From UBA10649 sp965227045 (lineage in GTDB: Bacteria > Actinomycetota > Actinomycetes > S36-B12), in NCBI GenBank assembly GCA_965227045.1, contig OZ245718.1, positions 1,488,001-1,552,000 of the forward strand: a stretch of DNA of 64,000 nt, given 5' to 3'. The notes below the pieces were generated by a model. That model was not told where the DNA came from. It saw only the letters and a program-made list of their open reading frames with translations, and ran no database searches. This document shows, piece after piece, positions 8,531 through 16,592 of this stretch. Position numbers and translations under genes: made by a program. Position 1 is the stretch's first letter, and each line of letters starts with the position of its first letter.

Positions 8531-9404
8531 AGCGCTCCCACGCCGCGGCGACGAACTCGGGGTGCTCCATCTGCGCGACGTGACCACTGTCGGGCAGCAC
8601 TACTACGTGCGCGTTGGGGAAGTGCTTGGTCACTCGGTGCGCGCTGCGAGGATCAACGAGCGGGTCCTTGCGTCCGTAGATGACGAGGGTCGGGCAGGTC
8701 ACCCGCTCGGCGAGCTTCCATGGACGATTCGGGCCGACGTCCATGTAGGTGCGCAGCAACCCGCGCAGGCTGCGCAGGAACGTGTCCGACGCGTACGTCA
8801 GGTGATCGCGCTCCTTGACCTCCTCCAGTGCCTCGGCCAGACGCACGTCGGAGACTCGCGTGGGATCGGCGAAGCAGAGGTCGACCGTGCCGCGCACCCG
8901 TGATACGGGATCGGTCTCCAGGTACTTCGGGACGAGCCGCTCGCCCACGCCGGGTACCGCGATGACCGGCAGGTGGATGTTCGACCGTGTCGCGAACACG
9001 GATGGCAGCGCCGGGGAGATCAGCGTGAGGCTGCGGACCAGGTCCGGGCGTCGGGCCGCGAGCTGCAGGGCGATGGCCCCGCCCATCGAGTTGCCGAACA
9101 GGTGGACCGGGCCGGTGCCCAGGTGATCGATGAGGTCCACGAGTCCACGAGCATGGCCCGATGGGGTCATGTTGCCGTCGCGCGGGGGCGGTGACTGCCC
9201 GAACCCGCCAAGGTCGACCGCCCAGCCGTCGACCTCGCCGCGCAGGCGGTCCATGAGGTCCGTCCAGTTCAGGGACGAGCCGCCGAGGCCGTGGGCGAAC
9301 ACGGCGGTGGGCAGGCCCGGCGTCAGGCCCTCAGCGTGACGAACGCTGAGCGTGCGGTTGGGCAGGAGGACATCCTCACGGGGCCACGGAATATCGACGC
9401 TCAC
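8520..9404 (-). CDS. Alpha/beta-fold hydrolase
   Basis: 294 aa. The oxyanion-hole motif HGLGGSS (about residues 38-44), the nucleophile elbow GNSMGG (Ser106), an acid in GRKDPLVDP (about 237) and the histidine in DSGHVAQMEHP (about 267) form a complete catalytic triad of the alpha/beta hydrolase superfamily. The frame is open far upstream, but residues before the GTG at 9404 are Arg/Asp-rich antisense sequence of the neighbouring TetR gene, so I place the start at GTG 9404. It is divergent from the TetR regulator with a 75-bp spacer, a common arrangement where the regulator controls the enzyme. Substrate unknown. Confidence 0.85.
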   Translation of the reverse strand: MSVDIPWPREDVLLPNRTLSVRHAEGLTPGLPTAVFAHGLGGSSLNWTDLMDRLRGEVDGWAVDLGGFGQSPPPRDGNMTPSGHARGLVDLIDHLGTGPVHLFGNSMGGAIALQLAARRPDLVRSLTLISPALPSVFATRSNIHLPVIAVPGVGERLVPKYLETDPVSRVRGTVDLCFADPTRVSDVRLAEALEEVKERDHLTYASDTFLRSLRGLLRTYMDVGPNRPWKLAERVTCPTLVIYGRKDPLVDPRSAHRVTKHFPNAHVVVLPDSGHVAQMEHPEFVAAAWERFIR

Positions 9405-9479
9405 AGGCCGAGCGTACGACGGTGGATCGCGCTCGCACGATCCCGCCTGCCTTCGAATACTGACGGGTAGTGTGCGGGC

Positions 9480-10115
9480 ATGAGCACCCCTGACGGCGTC
9501 CGTGCCGCGCGCCTGCCACGCGAGCAGCGTCGTCAGCAGGTACTCGCCGCAGCCCTCGAAGTGTTCTCCACAGTCGGGTTCCACGCGGCATCGATGGACG
9601 ACATCGCCGACCGCGCCGGTGTCTCCAAGCCGGTCCTCTACCAGCACTTCCCCGGCAAGCTCGACCTGTACCTCGCGCTCCTCGATGCCGGTATCGAGGA
9701 GCTCATGGCCGCGTCGAACGCCGCTCTCACCCGCACGACCGACAACCACCTGCGCGTCAGCGCGATGACCCGTGCGTACTTCGAGTTCATCGACGATCCG
9801 GCCGGTGCCTTCCGGCTCGTCTTCGAGAGCGATCTCGCCAACGAGCCTGCGGTCCGCGAGCGTGTCGACGCGGCCGACCAGGAGATCGCACGGCAGATCG
9901 CCCACGTCATCACCGAGGACACCGGTCTGAGCGACGAGCAGGCGCTGCTGCTGGCTTCGGGTCTGCAGGGCATGACGCAGGTTGCCGCTCGCCGCTGGCA
10001 GCGCGAGGAAGCCGCGGTCATCAGCCGAGCCGAGGCCGCGGACCTGATCAGCGGCCTGGGCTGGCGCGGCATCAGCGGCTTTCCGCTCTCGCACCCGCCA
10101 ACCGACACCGACTGA
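9480..10115 (+). CDS. TetR/AcrR-family transcriptional regulator
   Basis: 211 aa. An N-terminal helix-turn-helix of the TetR type is clear: REQRRQQVLAAALEVFSTVG, then SMDDIADRAGVSKPVLYQHF and KLDLYLALLD. The C-terminal helical region would bind a ligand and mediate dimerisation. In actinomycetes a regulator of this kind commonly sits next to the DUF3107 gene and an alpha/beta hydrolase, as here. It probably represses the divergent hydrolase gene, itself, or both; no clear operator palindrome was recognised in the 75-bp intergenic region. Confidence 0.9.
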   Translation: MSTPDGVRAARLPREQRRQQVLAAALEVFSTVGFHAASMDDIADRAGVSKPVLYQHFPGKLDLYLALLDAGIEELMAASNAALTRTTDNHLRVSAMTRAYFEFIDDPAGAFRLVFESDLANEPAVRERVDAADQEIARQIAHVITEDTGLSDEQALLLASGLQGMTQVAARRWQREEAAVISRAEAADLISGLGWRGISGFPLSHPPTDTD

Positions 10116-10239
10116 CCGGCATGTCCGCTCAGGGCGTGACGATCAGGCGACGTCTGAGTACGCATGCGGGGAATGTCCTGACACGATGGGCGTTCACCAC
10201 AGAAGAACCGCAGTCACAAGACGACGAAGGAGCCACGCC

Positions 10240-10461
10240 GTGGACGTAAAGATCGGGATCCAGGACTCGCGCAGCGAGATCTCGCTGGAGAGTTCCGAGT
10301 CACAGGAAGCGGTCCTGGCAGCAGTCCAGACGGCGATTGCCGAGGGCGGGCTGCTCACGCTCACCGACGACCGCGGTCGCACGGTGCTCGTCGCTGGTTC
10401 GAAGATCACCTACGTCGAGGTCGGTGCCAGCAGCTCGCGCCGCGTGGGCTTCGGCTCGTAA
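10240..10461 (+). CDS. DUF3107 family small protein
   Basis: 73 aa, starting VDVKIGIQDS and ending in an Arg/Gly tail. The sequence fits the actinobacterial DUF3107 family, small conserved proteins of unknown function found beside the TetR and ferritin-like genes. The start is set by AAGGAG at 10227-10232, 7 nt before the GTG at 10240; the longer in-frame ORF from 10186 adds Arg-rich residues without a good ribosome site. It is convergent with the ferritin-like gene, 9 bp apart. Confidence 0.85.
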   Translation: MDVKIGIQDSRSEISLESSESQEAVLAAVQTAIAEGGLLTLTDDRGRTVLVAGSKITYVEVGASSSRRVGFGS

Positions 10462-10470
10462 CTGCTCGAA

Positions 10471-11169
10471 CTAGGCGGCCAGCCCGAGCGCGGCCATCCG
10501 GCGCGCGTGGTTGTCGGTGAGTCGGGCCAGCATGCGGCCGATCTCGGCGAGGTCGGTGCCGGGCCGGTCGACTCCGCCGACGAGCAGCGTCGACAGGGCG
10601 TCGCGCTCCGCCGCGACCCGCTGGGCCTGCGACAGCGCCTCCCCCACCAGCCGCCTGCCCCACAGGGCAAGGCGCCCTCCGACACGCGGATCCTCGTTGA
10701 TCGCCGCGCGCACGCGGTCGACGATGAAGTCGGACTGGATCGGGTCCTCGCACACGCTCTCGACCAGCGCGCGACTGTCGTCGTCGACGTAGGTCGCGAT
10801 CTCGCGATAGAAGTCGGTACCGATCCCGTCGCCCACGTAGGCCTTGACCAGGCCTTCGAGCCAGTCGCTGGGGGCGGTGTGGGCGTGGAACTCCTCGAGC
10901 GCCCGCCGAAACGGTGACATGGCCTCCTGCGGATCGACGCCGAGTTCCACCAGGCGGTCGCGCAGGAGCAGGAAATGCCGGAACTCCGCGGTCGCCATCC
11001 CGGCCAGCGCTGCCTTGTCGTCGATCGACGGGGCCATGGCGGCATCGGCGGCCAAGCGCTCGAATGCGGTCAATTCGCCGTAGGCGAGGACGCCGAACAG
11101 GTCGATGACGGCGGCTCGGTATTCGGGGTCGGTATCGAGCGCTGAGACGGGTGGGGCGTGATCGGTCAT
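10471..11169 (-). CDS. Ferritin-like fold protein (MiaE-type hydroxylase-like)
   Basis: 232 aa, mainly helical. The pattern of Glu and Glu-x-x-His on long helices (AYGELTAFERLAADA and ATAEFRHFLLLRDRLVE) is that of a diiron four-helix bundle. Families with this layout in actinomycetes are annotated ferritin-like or MiaE_2, related to the tRNA-(ms2io6A) hydroxylase. The actual activity in this lineage is not established. It is divergent from the helicase gene. The start ATG at 11169 gives the usual family N-terminus. Confidence 0.75.
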   Translation of the reverse strand: MTDHAPPVSALDTDPEYRAAVIDLFGVLAYGELTAFERLAADAAMAPSIDDKAALAGMATAEFRHFLLLRDRLVELGVDPQEAMSPFRRALEEFHAHTAPSDWLEGLVKAYVGDGIGTDFYREIATYVDDDSRALVESVCEDPIQSDFIVDRVRAAINEDPRVGGRLALWGRRLVGEALSQAQRVAAERDALSTLLVGGVDRPGTDLAEIGRMLARLTDNHARRMAALGLAA

Positions 11170-11249
11170 GGTGAGGCAAGGCTAGCCCGGCCCTCCCGGT
11201 ACAGTTGCGGGATCGTCACAAGCGTGATGACCCAATAGCAGGAGATCCC

Positions 11250-12869
11250 CTGAGCAACGCAACTATGGACGAAACAGCACAGCCCGAAGCAGACACCAGC
11301 CGCGTAGACCCCACGTCCGCCCCCACGTTCCTCGAACTGGGCGCCGACCCGCAGATCGCCGAGGCGCTTGCCGCCGACGGCATCACCCACGCGTTCCCGA
11401 TCCAGCAGCAGTGCATCCCGCTGGCCCTCGAGGGCCGCGACCTCATCGGCCAGGCCAAGACGGGCACGGGCAAGACCCTCGGATTCGGCATCCCGCTGCT
11501 TCAGCGCATCGCCATCCCCGGGTCCGACGAGTACAACGCGCTCCCCCCGGCCGCCCAGGGCAAGCCCCAGGCCCTGGTCATCTGCCCGACCCGTGAGCTC
11601 GGCCTCCAGGTCGCCACCGACATCGAGCGTGCCGGACGGATCAAGGGCGTCCGCGTCCTGGCGATCTACGGCGGGCGCGCGTACGAGCCGCAGATCGACG
11701 CTCTCAACAAGGGCATCGAGGTCGTGGTCGGCACCCCGGGTCGCGTCATCGACCTCGCCAACCGCCGTGACCTCGACCTGTCCCACGTGCGCGTGATGGT
11801 GCTCGACGAGGCCGACGAGATGCTCGACATGGGCTTCCTGCCCGATGTCGAGCGCATCGTCGCGATGATCCCGTCGCAGCGGCAGACGATGCTGTTCTCC
11901 GCCACGATGCCGGGGCAGATCGTCAACCTCGCCCGTCGCTACATGACGCAGCCGACGCACATTCGCGCCGCCGACATCGGCGACGAGAGCGCCACGGTCG
12001 ACGCCATCGAGCAGCACGTGTGGCGCGTCCACCCGATGGACAAGATCGAACTGCTCGGCCGCATCCTCCAGGCGGAGGGTCGTCAGCTGGTCATGGTGTT
12101 CACGCGGACGAAGCGGCGCGCGCAGAAGGCATGCGACGAGCTCACCGAGCGCGGCTTCGCTGTCGGCACAGTCCACGGTGACCTCGGCCAGGGTGCCCGC
12201 GAGCAGGCGCTGCGCGCATTCCGTACCGGAAAGGTCGACGTGCTCGTCGCCACCGACGTCGCGGCACGAGGCATCGACGTTGACAACGTCACGCACGTCG
12301 TCAACTACGAGTGCCCGGACGACGAGAAGACCTACCTCCACCGCATCGGGCGCACAGGCCGAGCCGGCGCGTCCGGCGTCGCCGTCACGTTCGTCGACTG
12401 GGCAGACATCGCCCGTTGGCAGATGATCGACCGCGCGCTCAAACTCCCCTTCAAGGACCCGATCGAGACGTACTCCACGAGCGATCACGTCTACACCGGC
12501 CTCGGCATCCCCGCCGGCACGACCGGCACGCTGCCCAAGGCCTCTCGAACTCGTGAGGGTCTCGGCGCGGAGCAGATCGAGGACCTCGGCGAGACCGGGA
12601 AGAAGCCGCGCAGCGACGACCGCGCCCAGGGCGGACGCAGCCAGGACGCCCGGCGGTCTGAAGGTCGTCGGTCCGACGGCAAGCAGCACAGCAAGTCCGA
12701 CGCTGGACATAAGAGCGAGCACAAGTCCTCGAACAAGCCGAAGACCGAGCACAAGGCCGAGTCCAAGCCCGATGCCGAGATGAAGACCGAGGCGTCGGAG
12801 TCCGACAAGCCCCGCCAGCGTCGGCAGCGCCGTCGCACCAAGGGCGGCGAGACCGCAGCAGCGGAGTAG
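11250..12869 (+). CDS. DEAD-box ATP-dependent RNA helicase
   Basis: About 539 aa. All core motifs are present: Q motif region (PIQQQCIPLALEG), AKTGTGKT, PTRELGLQV, GTPGRVIDL, VLDEADEML, SATMP, VFTRTKRRA, ATDVAARGIDV and HRIGRTGRAG. A charged, Lys/Ser/Glu-rich tail of about 100 residues follows and probably binds RNA. It unwinds structured RNA in ribosome assembly or cold adaptation in related bacteria. Start choice is unusual: AGGAG at about 11239-11243 is 6 nt before an in-frame CTG (11250), giving a MSNATMDET start, whereas the first ATG (11265) is about 21 nt from it and has no SD of its own. If CTG is not used, the protein starts at 11265. Confidence 0.93.
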   Translation: MSNATMDETAQPEADTSRVDPTSAPTFLELGADPQIAEALAADGITHAFPIQQQCIPLALEGRDLIGQAKTGTGKTLGFGIPLLQRIAIPGSDEYNALPPAAQGKPQALVICPTRELGLQVATDIERAGRIKGVRVLAIYGGRAYEPQIDALNKGIEVVVGTPGRVIDLANRRDLDLSHVRVMVLDEADEMLDMGFLPDVERIVAMIPSQRQTMLFSATMPGQIVNLARRYMTQPTHIRAADIGDESATVDAIEQHVWRVHPMDKIELLGRILQAEGRQLVMVFTRTKRRAQKACDELTERGFAVGTVHGDLGQGAREQALRAFRTGKVDVLVATDVAARGIDVDNVTHVVNYECPDDEKTYLHRIGRTGRAGASGVAVTFVDWADIARWQMIDRALKLPFKDPIETYSTSDHVYTGLGIPAGTTGTLPKASRTREGLGAEQIEDLGETGKKPRSDDRAQGGRSQDARRSEGRRSDGKQHSKSDAGHKSEHKSSNKPKTEHKAESKPDAEMKTEASESDKPRQRRQRRRTKGGETAAAE

Positions 12870-12882
12870 TTCGCCCGATCCG

Positions 12883-13653
12883 CTAGGCGGGGATCGCCTC
12901 GGTGATCTCCGCGGCCAGCGTGCGGTAGTCGTTGGCCCCCTTGGACGCGCGCGACGTGGCGAGGATGCTGCGTCCCGCGGCAGGTGCCTCGGCGAATCTG
13001 ATCGACCTGCTGATCGGTGAGAACACCCGCACGCCGTAGCGCGGACCGAGGTCGTTCAGCACGGCACGCGCGTGCATCGTGCGACCGTCGAAGAGCGTCG
13101 GCAGCACTCCGGCGATCCGCAGATCCGGGTTCGTCAGCCTCTGCACGTCGGCGATGGTCTCCAGGAGTTGGCCGACACCGCGGTGGGAGAGCGTCTCGCA
13201 TTGCAGCGGGATGAGCACGGCGTCAGCCGCGGTCAGCGCGTTGATGGTGATGATGCCCAGAGAGGGCGAGCAGTCCAGCAGGATCCAGTCGTAGGCGTCG
13301 AGAACCGGCGCCATCGCGTCGCGCACCACGTACTCGCGGCCGACGACGCTCGCGAGCGCCCGATCCGCGCCGGCGAGGTCGATGGCCGAGGGCAGGAGGT
13401 CAACCCCATCATCGGTCCTCACCACCAGGCTGCGCACCGGCAGGGCTGGCTGGCGCGCCATGAACGCATCGGCGCCGGTGCGTTCCAGATCCTCGGGGTC
13501 CAGTCCCAGGGAGAAGGTCGCACACGCCTGGGCATCGAGGTCGACGACGAGGACCCGGGATCCGCCCTCGACCAGGGCTGCGGCGAGGTTGACGACCGTC
13601 GTCGTCTTGGCCACGCCGCCCTTCTGATTCGCCACGGCGAGGATGCGGGCCAC
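12883..13653 (-). CDS. Orphan ParA-family ATPase
   Basis: 256 aa. The deviant Walker A motif NQKGGVAKTT (residues 9-18), the VVDLDAQ segment and WILLDCSPSLG (Walker B) define the ParA/MinD/Soj group, which binds ATP and often DNA to position cargo in the cell. No parB or parS-like site is adjacent, so this is not the chromosomal segregation locus; orphan copies next to the DEAD helicase occur in actinomycetes. GTG 13653 is chosen because the family sequence begins immediately (VARILAVANQ). Its cargo is unknown. Confidence 0.88.
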   Translation of the reverse strand: MARILAVANQKGGVAKTTTVVNLAAALVEGGSRVLVVDLDAQACATFSLGLDPEDLERTGADAFMARQPALPVRSLVVRTDDGVDLLPSAIDLAGADRALASVVGREYVVRDAMAPVLDAYDWILLDCSPSLGIITINALTAADAVLIPLQCETLSHRGVGQLLETIADVQRLTNPDLRIAGVLPTLFDGRTMHARAVLNDLGPRYGVRVFSPISRSIRFAEAPAAGRSILATSRASKGANDYRTLAAEITEAIPA

Positions 13654-13737
13654 GATGCGGACCCTACGGCGTGAACCGCACATCGACCCTCGCTAGGGGC
13701 CAAAATGAGGTTTGACTCCAAGGACCGGGGGTACCAC

Positions 13738-14109
13738 GTGAGCATGCCCGTTCGGTGGAGCCTGCCCGACGATCACAGCGCGGCTCGGGTGGCCCGTCGG
13801 CACGTGGGCGATGAGCTGGCCACGTGGCCACAGGTCGAGGACATCGAACTGGTGGCGTCGGAGCTGACGACCAACGCCGTCGAGCACGGTCGAGCCCCGA
13901 TCGAACTGGGCCTGGAACTCGTCGACGGCCGCCTGCGGGTCAGCGTGAGCAATCGTGGCGATGACCGCGAGCCACGACTGATCGATGCCGCGGACGACTC
14001 CGCCGACGGGCGAGGGCTGACGATCACCCGCGCGCTGGCCGACGACTGGGGCTGGGCCCGCGAGGACGAGCGGCTACGCGTCTGGGCCGATTTCACCCCA
14101 CCGAATTGA
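13738..14109 (+). CDS. HATPase_c_2 (RsbW-like) ATP-binding protein
   Basis: About 123 aa (134 if started at ATG 13705). The N-box VASELTTNAVEHG and a later DGRGLTITRALADDWG loop are the ATP-binding features of the GHKL fold as found in RsbW/SpoIIAB-type anti-sigma kinases. No sensor or dimerisation domain is present. In actinomycetes such stand-alone proteins often act in partner switching, but no anti-anti-sigma or sigma gene is adjacent. Its last two codons and stop lie inside an inverted-repeat arm (see 14101-14276). Confidence 0.8.
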   Translation: MSMPVRWSLPDDHSAARVARRHVGDELATWPQVEDIELVASELTTNAVEHGRAPIELGLELVDGRLRVSVSNRGDDREPRLIDAADDSADGRGLTITRALADDWGWAREDERLRVWADFTPPN

Positions 14110-14276
14110 ACCGCCTCCCGGGTCAAATCGGGGTTTGTGGCCGTTCCGAGCGGGGATTCTGAGGATTTGAGCCGCCCGAGACGTGGCGCGACCCGGGGCG
14201 GTTCAATTCGGGATCCCGGGGCGGTTTAGCCGCTGGAAATGCGGATTTGACCCGGGAGGCGGTTCAATTCGGGATC
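14101..14276. repeat. Intergenic inverted/direct repeat element embedding two stop codons
   Basis: A 29-bp perfect inverted repeat has arms 14101-14129 (begins CCGAATTGAACCGCCTCCCG) and 14244-14272. A third partial copy gives a 19-bp direct repeat, GGCGGTTCAATTCGGGATC, at 14197-14215 and 14258-14276. Within the element, short degenerate units of the form AAATnnGGnTTTGA recur at about 14124, 14153 and 14236; a similar unit (CAAAATGAGGTTTGA) lies at 13701, before the HATPase gene. Left and right arms carry the TGA stops of the two convergent genes, and both proteins end in Pro-Asn. It contains no ORF and resembles a small non-coding dispersed element, which might form a long RNA hairpin. Confidence 0.7.
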
Positions 14277-14482
14277 GCGAGGGCGCCGGACGGGCAGCGG
14301 GCAACCACGGCGCGCAGGTGGTCGGCGAGCTCGGCGGTGTCGGCATGCTCGGGGTTGATCCACGGCTTGGCCGCGGTGTCGAAGACGGTAGGCATGCCGC
14401 GCACGCACTCCGCGGCGTGCTCGCAGATCGCCCCGTCGAAGGTCACGTCGATGATCGGGCCGGTGTAGGTGCGCCGGGTCAC
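14264..14482 (-). CDS. Small divergent ferredoxin (Fer4_19-like, three cysteines)
   Basis: 72 aa. The pattern Cys-Glu-His-Ala-Ala-Glu-Cys followed by a C-terminal CPSGAL matches the Fer4_19 type of single-cluster ferredoxin, with only three cysteines plus a His where a fourth ligand would sit. It should carry a [3Fe-4S] or His-ligated [4Fe-4S] cluster and act as a cytoplasmic electron carrier; its partner is unknown. GTG 14482 is preceded by AAGGA about 8 nt upstream and lies 4 bp after the GNAT stop, so the two form an operon. The same gene pairing with a YidJ-like acetyltransferase is common in bacteria. Confidence 0.78.
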   Translation of the reverse strand: MTRRTYTGPIIDVTFDGAICEHAAECVRGMPTVFDTAAKPWINPEHADTAELADHLRAVVARCPSGALAIPN

Positions 14483-14486
14483 GGGG

Positions 14487-14792
14487 TCAGTCCTTGGCCG
14501 TCGACGGCGGCGAGCCGTAGACCAGCGAGACGTAGTCAGGGTGCCGGCCGATCCACGCCTTGATGAACGGACACAGCGGGAGCACCTCGCGGGTGCCGCC
14601 AGCGCGCACATCATCGAGCGCGAACTTCGCCAGGGCAGAGCCCACGCCCTGGCCCTCGTAAGCCGAGTCCACCTCGGTGTGCGTGAACACGATCAGCTCA
14701 TCGGTCAACTGGAACTGGGCGAAGCCCGCGACCTCCCCGTCGATCCACGCCTCGTACCGGGCAGCATCGTCGTTGCGAATCATGTCGACCAT
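14487..14792 (-). CDS. Small GNAT-like acetyltransferase (NATD1/YidJ type)
   Basis: About 101 aa, the size of the minimal GNAT fold called Acetyltransf_CG. The acetyl-CoA loop is visible in YEGQGVGSALAKFALDD, and the C-terminal block VLPLCPFIKAWIGRHPDY is characteristic. Acetyl transfer from CoA is the family activity; the acceptor is unknown. The frame is open upstream to 14960, but those residues are Arg-rich antisense of the PAS-GGDEF gene, so ATG 14792 (or 14783) is used. It is immediately upstream of, and co-directional with, the ferredoxin. Confidence 0.82.
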   Translation of the reverse strand: MVDMIRNDDAARYEAWIDGEVAGFAQFQLTDELIVFTHTEVDSAYEGQGVGSALAKFALDDVRAGGTREVLPLCPFIKAWIGRHPDYVSLVYGSPPSTAKD

Positions 14793-14857
14793 GTAACGCA
14801 AACTACCAGCGTTGCAACGCATTCGCGCGTGCCCTAAATTCTGGCTTCCTCGGTAAG

Positions 14858-16195
14858 GTGTCCGGCGACGCTGGAACGACAGGAACGTTGGGGGCGATAG
14901 GACCGGTGCGGATCGACGAGGTCGTCTCCGCCGACGTGGTCGGCCGGCTCGGCGATGCATTGATTCTCATGACCACCGATGGCAGGTTCCTGGACGCCAA
15001 TGCCGCGGCCCTCGACCTCTACGGCTACACGCGCGAGCAGATGCTCGAGCTCAGCGTTCCCGACATCAGGGCGCCCCGCTTTCGCGAGCACATCCCGGCC
15101 GCCTTCCGCGGAGTCACCGGCCGCGTGCGGACCTTCGAGACCGAGCACGTCCGCAGCGACGGCACGACCTTCCCCGCTGAGGTCCGCACCATCGAGGTGG
15201 CCGATGGCGACGGATCGGTCGTGCTGTGCGCGTCACGCGACATCACCCACCGCCACGAGGCGGAGACGTCCCTACGCATCAGCGACGTCCGCTTCAGCAA
15301 CATCGCCGCGACCATCCCCGGAGTGCTGTACGAGTATGTGCCCAAAGGCACCGGACGCGGGCTGTTCACCTTCGTGGGACCCGGCAGCTGGGAACTGCTC
15401 GGCATCGAGGCGCACGAGATGCAGACGGACGACCAGGCGTTCTGGCGGCTCATCCACCCCGACGACGTCGACTGGGTCCTTGCCGAGGACGACTCGATCG
15501 AGGGGGAGGGTGTCACCTTCCGGATCGACTGCCGCATTGTCACCCCCGCGGGCGAGCTCAAGTGGATCTACATGGCATCGCGCCAGCTTCCCTCCCGACC
15601 CGACGTCCCCGACGCGTGGTGCGGGTTCATGCTGGACATCACCGAGCGCAAGCAGGCCGAGGAACGACTGCTCAGGCGCGATCAGGAGATGGCCCGCCTC
15701 AATGCGGAGCTGGCCCGAGTCGCCGCATCGGACGCGCTGACCGGCCTGGCGAGCCGGCGTCACTTCTACGACGTGCTCGATCGCGAGATCGCCGGGATCG
15801 ACCGGCATGGCGGCCTGCTGAGCGTCGTCAGCTTCGACCTCGACGGCCTGAAGCGCGTCAATGACACCCGCGGTCACGGTGCGGGCGACGAGGTCCTGAC
15901 GATCTTCGCGCGGATCCTGGAAGCCGAGTGCCTCTCCGGCTTCCTGTGCGGGCGCGTCGGCGGCGATGAGTTCTCCGTGATCCTGCCGGGCGAGGGCGCC
16001 GACTCGGGCCACGCCTTCGCCGAACGGGTCATCAAGGCGGTACGCAGCTGCTCGAATCTCTCCGCCGCGACGGTCACCGTCAGTGGCGGCGTCGCCCAGT
16101 GGATCCCGGACTCCGAGGCCGACGACCTGCTGCGTCGCGCCGACGCTGCGCTCTACTCCTCCAAGCGCGTCGGCGGGGACACCGTCAACCGCTGA
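14858..16195 (+). CDS. Diguanylate cyclase with two PAS domains
   Basis: 445 aa, cytosolic with no membrane segment. PAS 1 (about 25-135) has FLDANAAALDLYGYTREQML. PAS/PAC 2 (about 145-265) ends in FMLDITERKQAEERLLRRDQ, the usual coiled linker. The GGDEF domain (about 285-445) has the intact signature GGDEF at 368-372, so it should make cyclic di-GMP from two GTP. No RxxD inhibitory site is seen just before the signature, so product feedback may be absent. No EAL domain is present. It is convergent with the Nudix gene, with an 11-bp overlap at the 3' ends. Confidence 0.9.
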   Translation: MSGDAGTTGTLGAIGPVRIDEVVSADVVGRLGDALILMTTDGRFLDANAAALDLYGYTREQMLELSVPDIRAPRFREHIPAAFRGVTGRVRTFETEHVRSDGTTFPAEVRTIEVADGDGSVVLCASRDITHRHEAETSLRISDVRFSNIAATIPGVLYEYVPKGTGRGLFTFVGPGSWELLGIEAHEMQTDDQAFWRLIHPDDVDWVLAEDDSIEGEGVTFRIDCRIVTPAGELKWIYMASRQLPSRPDVPDAWCGFMLDITERKQAEERLLRRDQEMARLNAELARVAASDALTGLASRRHFYDVLDREIAGIDRHGGLLSVVSFDLDGLKRVNDTRGHGAGDEVLTIFARILEAECLSGFLCGRVGGDEFSVILPGEGADSGHAFAERVIKAVRSCSNLSAATVTVSGGVAQWIPDSEADDLLRRADAALYSSKRVGGDTVNR

Positions 16196-16592
16196 GAATG
16201 CCCCACGTCGTCAACGCCTCGACGAGTCCCGGGCTGGTATCGAGGTGCGTGACCTCGTCCTCGGTGAACCAGCCCACGTCGAGGGCGTCGTCGCCCGCCC
16301 GCGGCGGAGTGGATCCATCCACAGTCATGAGGAAGTCACGGATGACGTAGACCCGACCGTCCGGCGCATCGCGTCGGACGTCTCCCACGTGCCTGTCGAT
16401 GACGCCAACGAGGCCGGTCTCCTCGTGAAGCTCCCGGACGACCGCGGCCTCCCACGTCTCCCCCGGCTCCACCCGGCCACCGGCGAGCGACCACGTGCCC
16501 GCCGCGGGCGGGTTGGCCCTGCGGATGAGCAGCAGCCTGCCAGCCGCATCGCGGGCGATCGCGCCGACGCAGGGGACCTCTGCCGGCTTCAC
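16185..16592 (-). CDS. Nudix hydrolase
   Basis: 135 aa. The full Nudix box is present starting GGRVEPGETWEAA and ending RELHEETGL (about residues 38-60), giving the Mg2+-binding Glu residues that hydrolyse a nucleoside diphosphate linked to another moiety. The substrate could be a damaged nucleotide, an NAD-type cofactor or a CoA derivative. The GTG start overlaps the TGA of the acyl-CoA dehydrogenase by 4 nt (GTGA), so the gene is translationally coupled to the lyase/dehydrogenase pair; a CoA- or FAD-related substrate is therefore possible. Confidence 0.9.
   Translation of the reverse strand: MKPAEVPCVGAIARDAAGRLLLIRRANPPAAGTWSLAGGRVEPGETWEAAVVRELHEETGLVGVIDRHVGDVRRDAPDGRVYVIRDFLMTVDGSTPPRAGDDALDVGWFTEDEVTHLDTSPGLVEALTTWGILSG

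Noticed and set aside
9405..10094. N-terminal extension of the alpha/beta hydrolase frame
   Set aside because: The extension is antisense of the TetR gene and lacks family sequence; the GTG at 9404 gives a complete hydrolase.
14101..14276. CRISPR-like array
   Set aside because: Repeats are inverted and unequal, spacers are not regular, and no cas gene is nearby.
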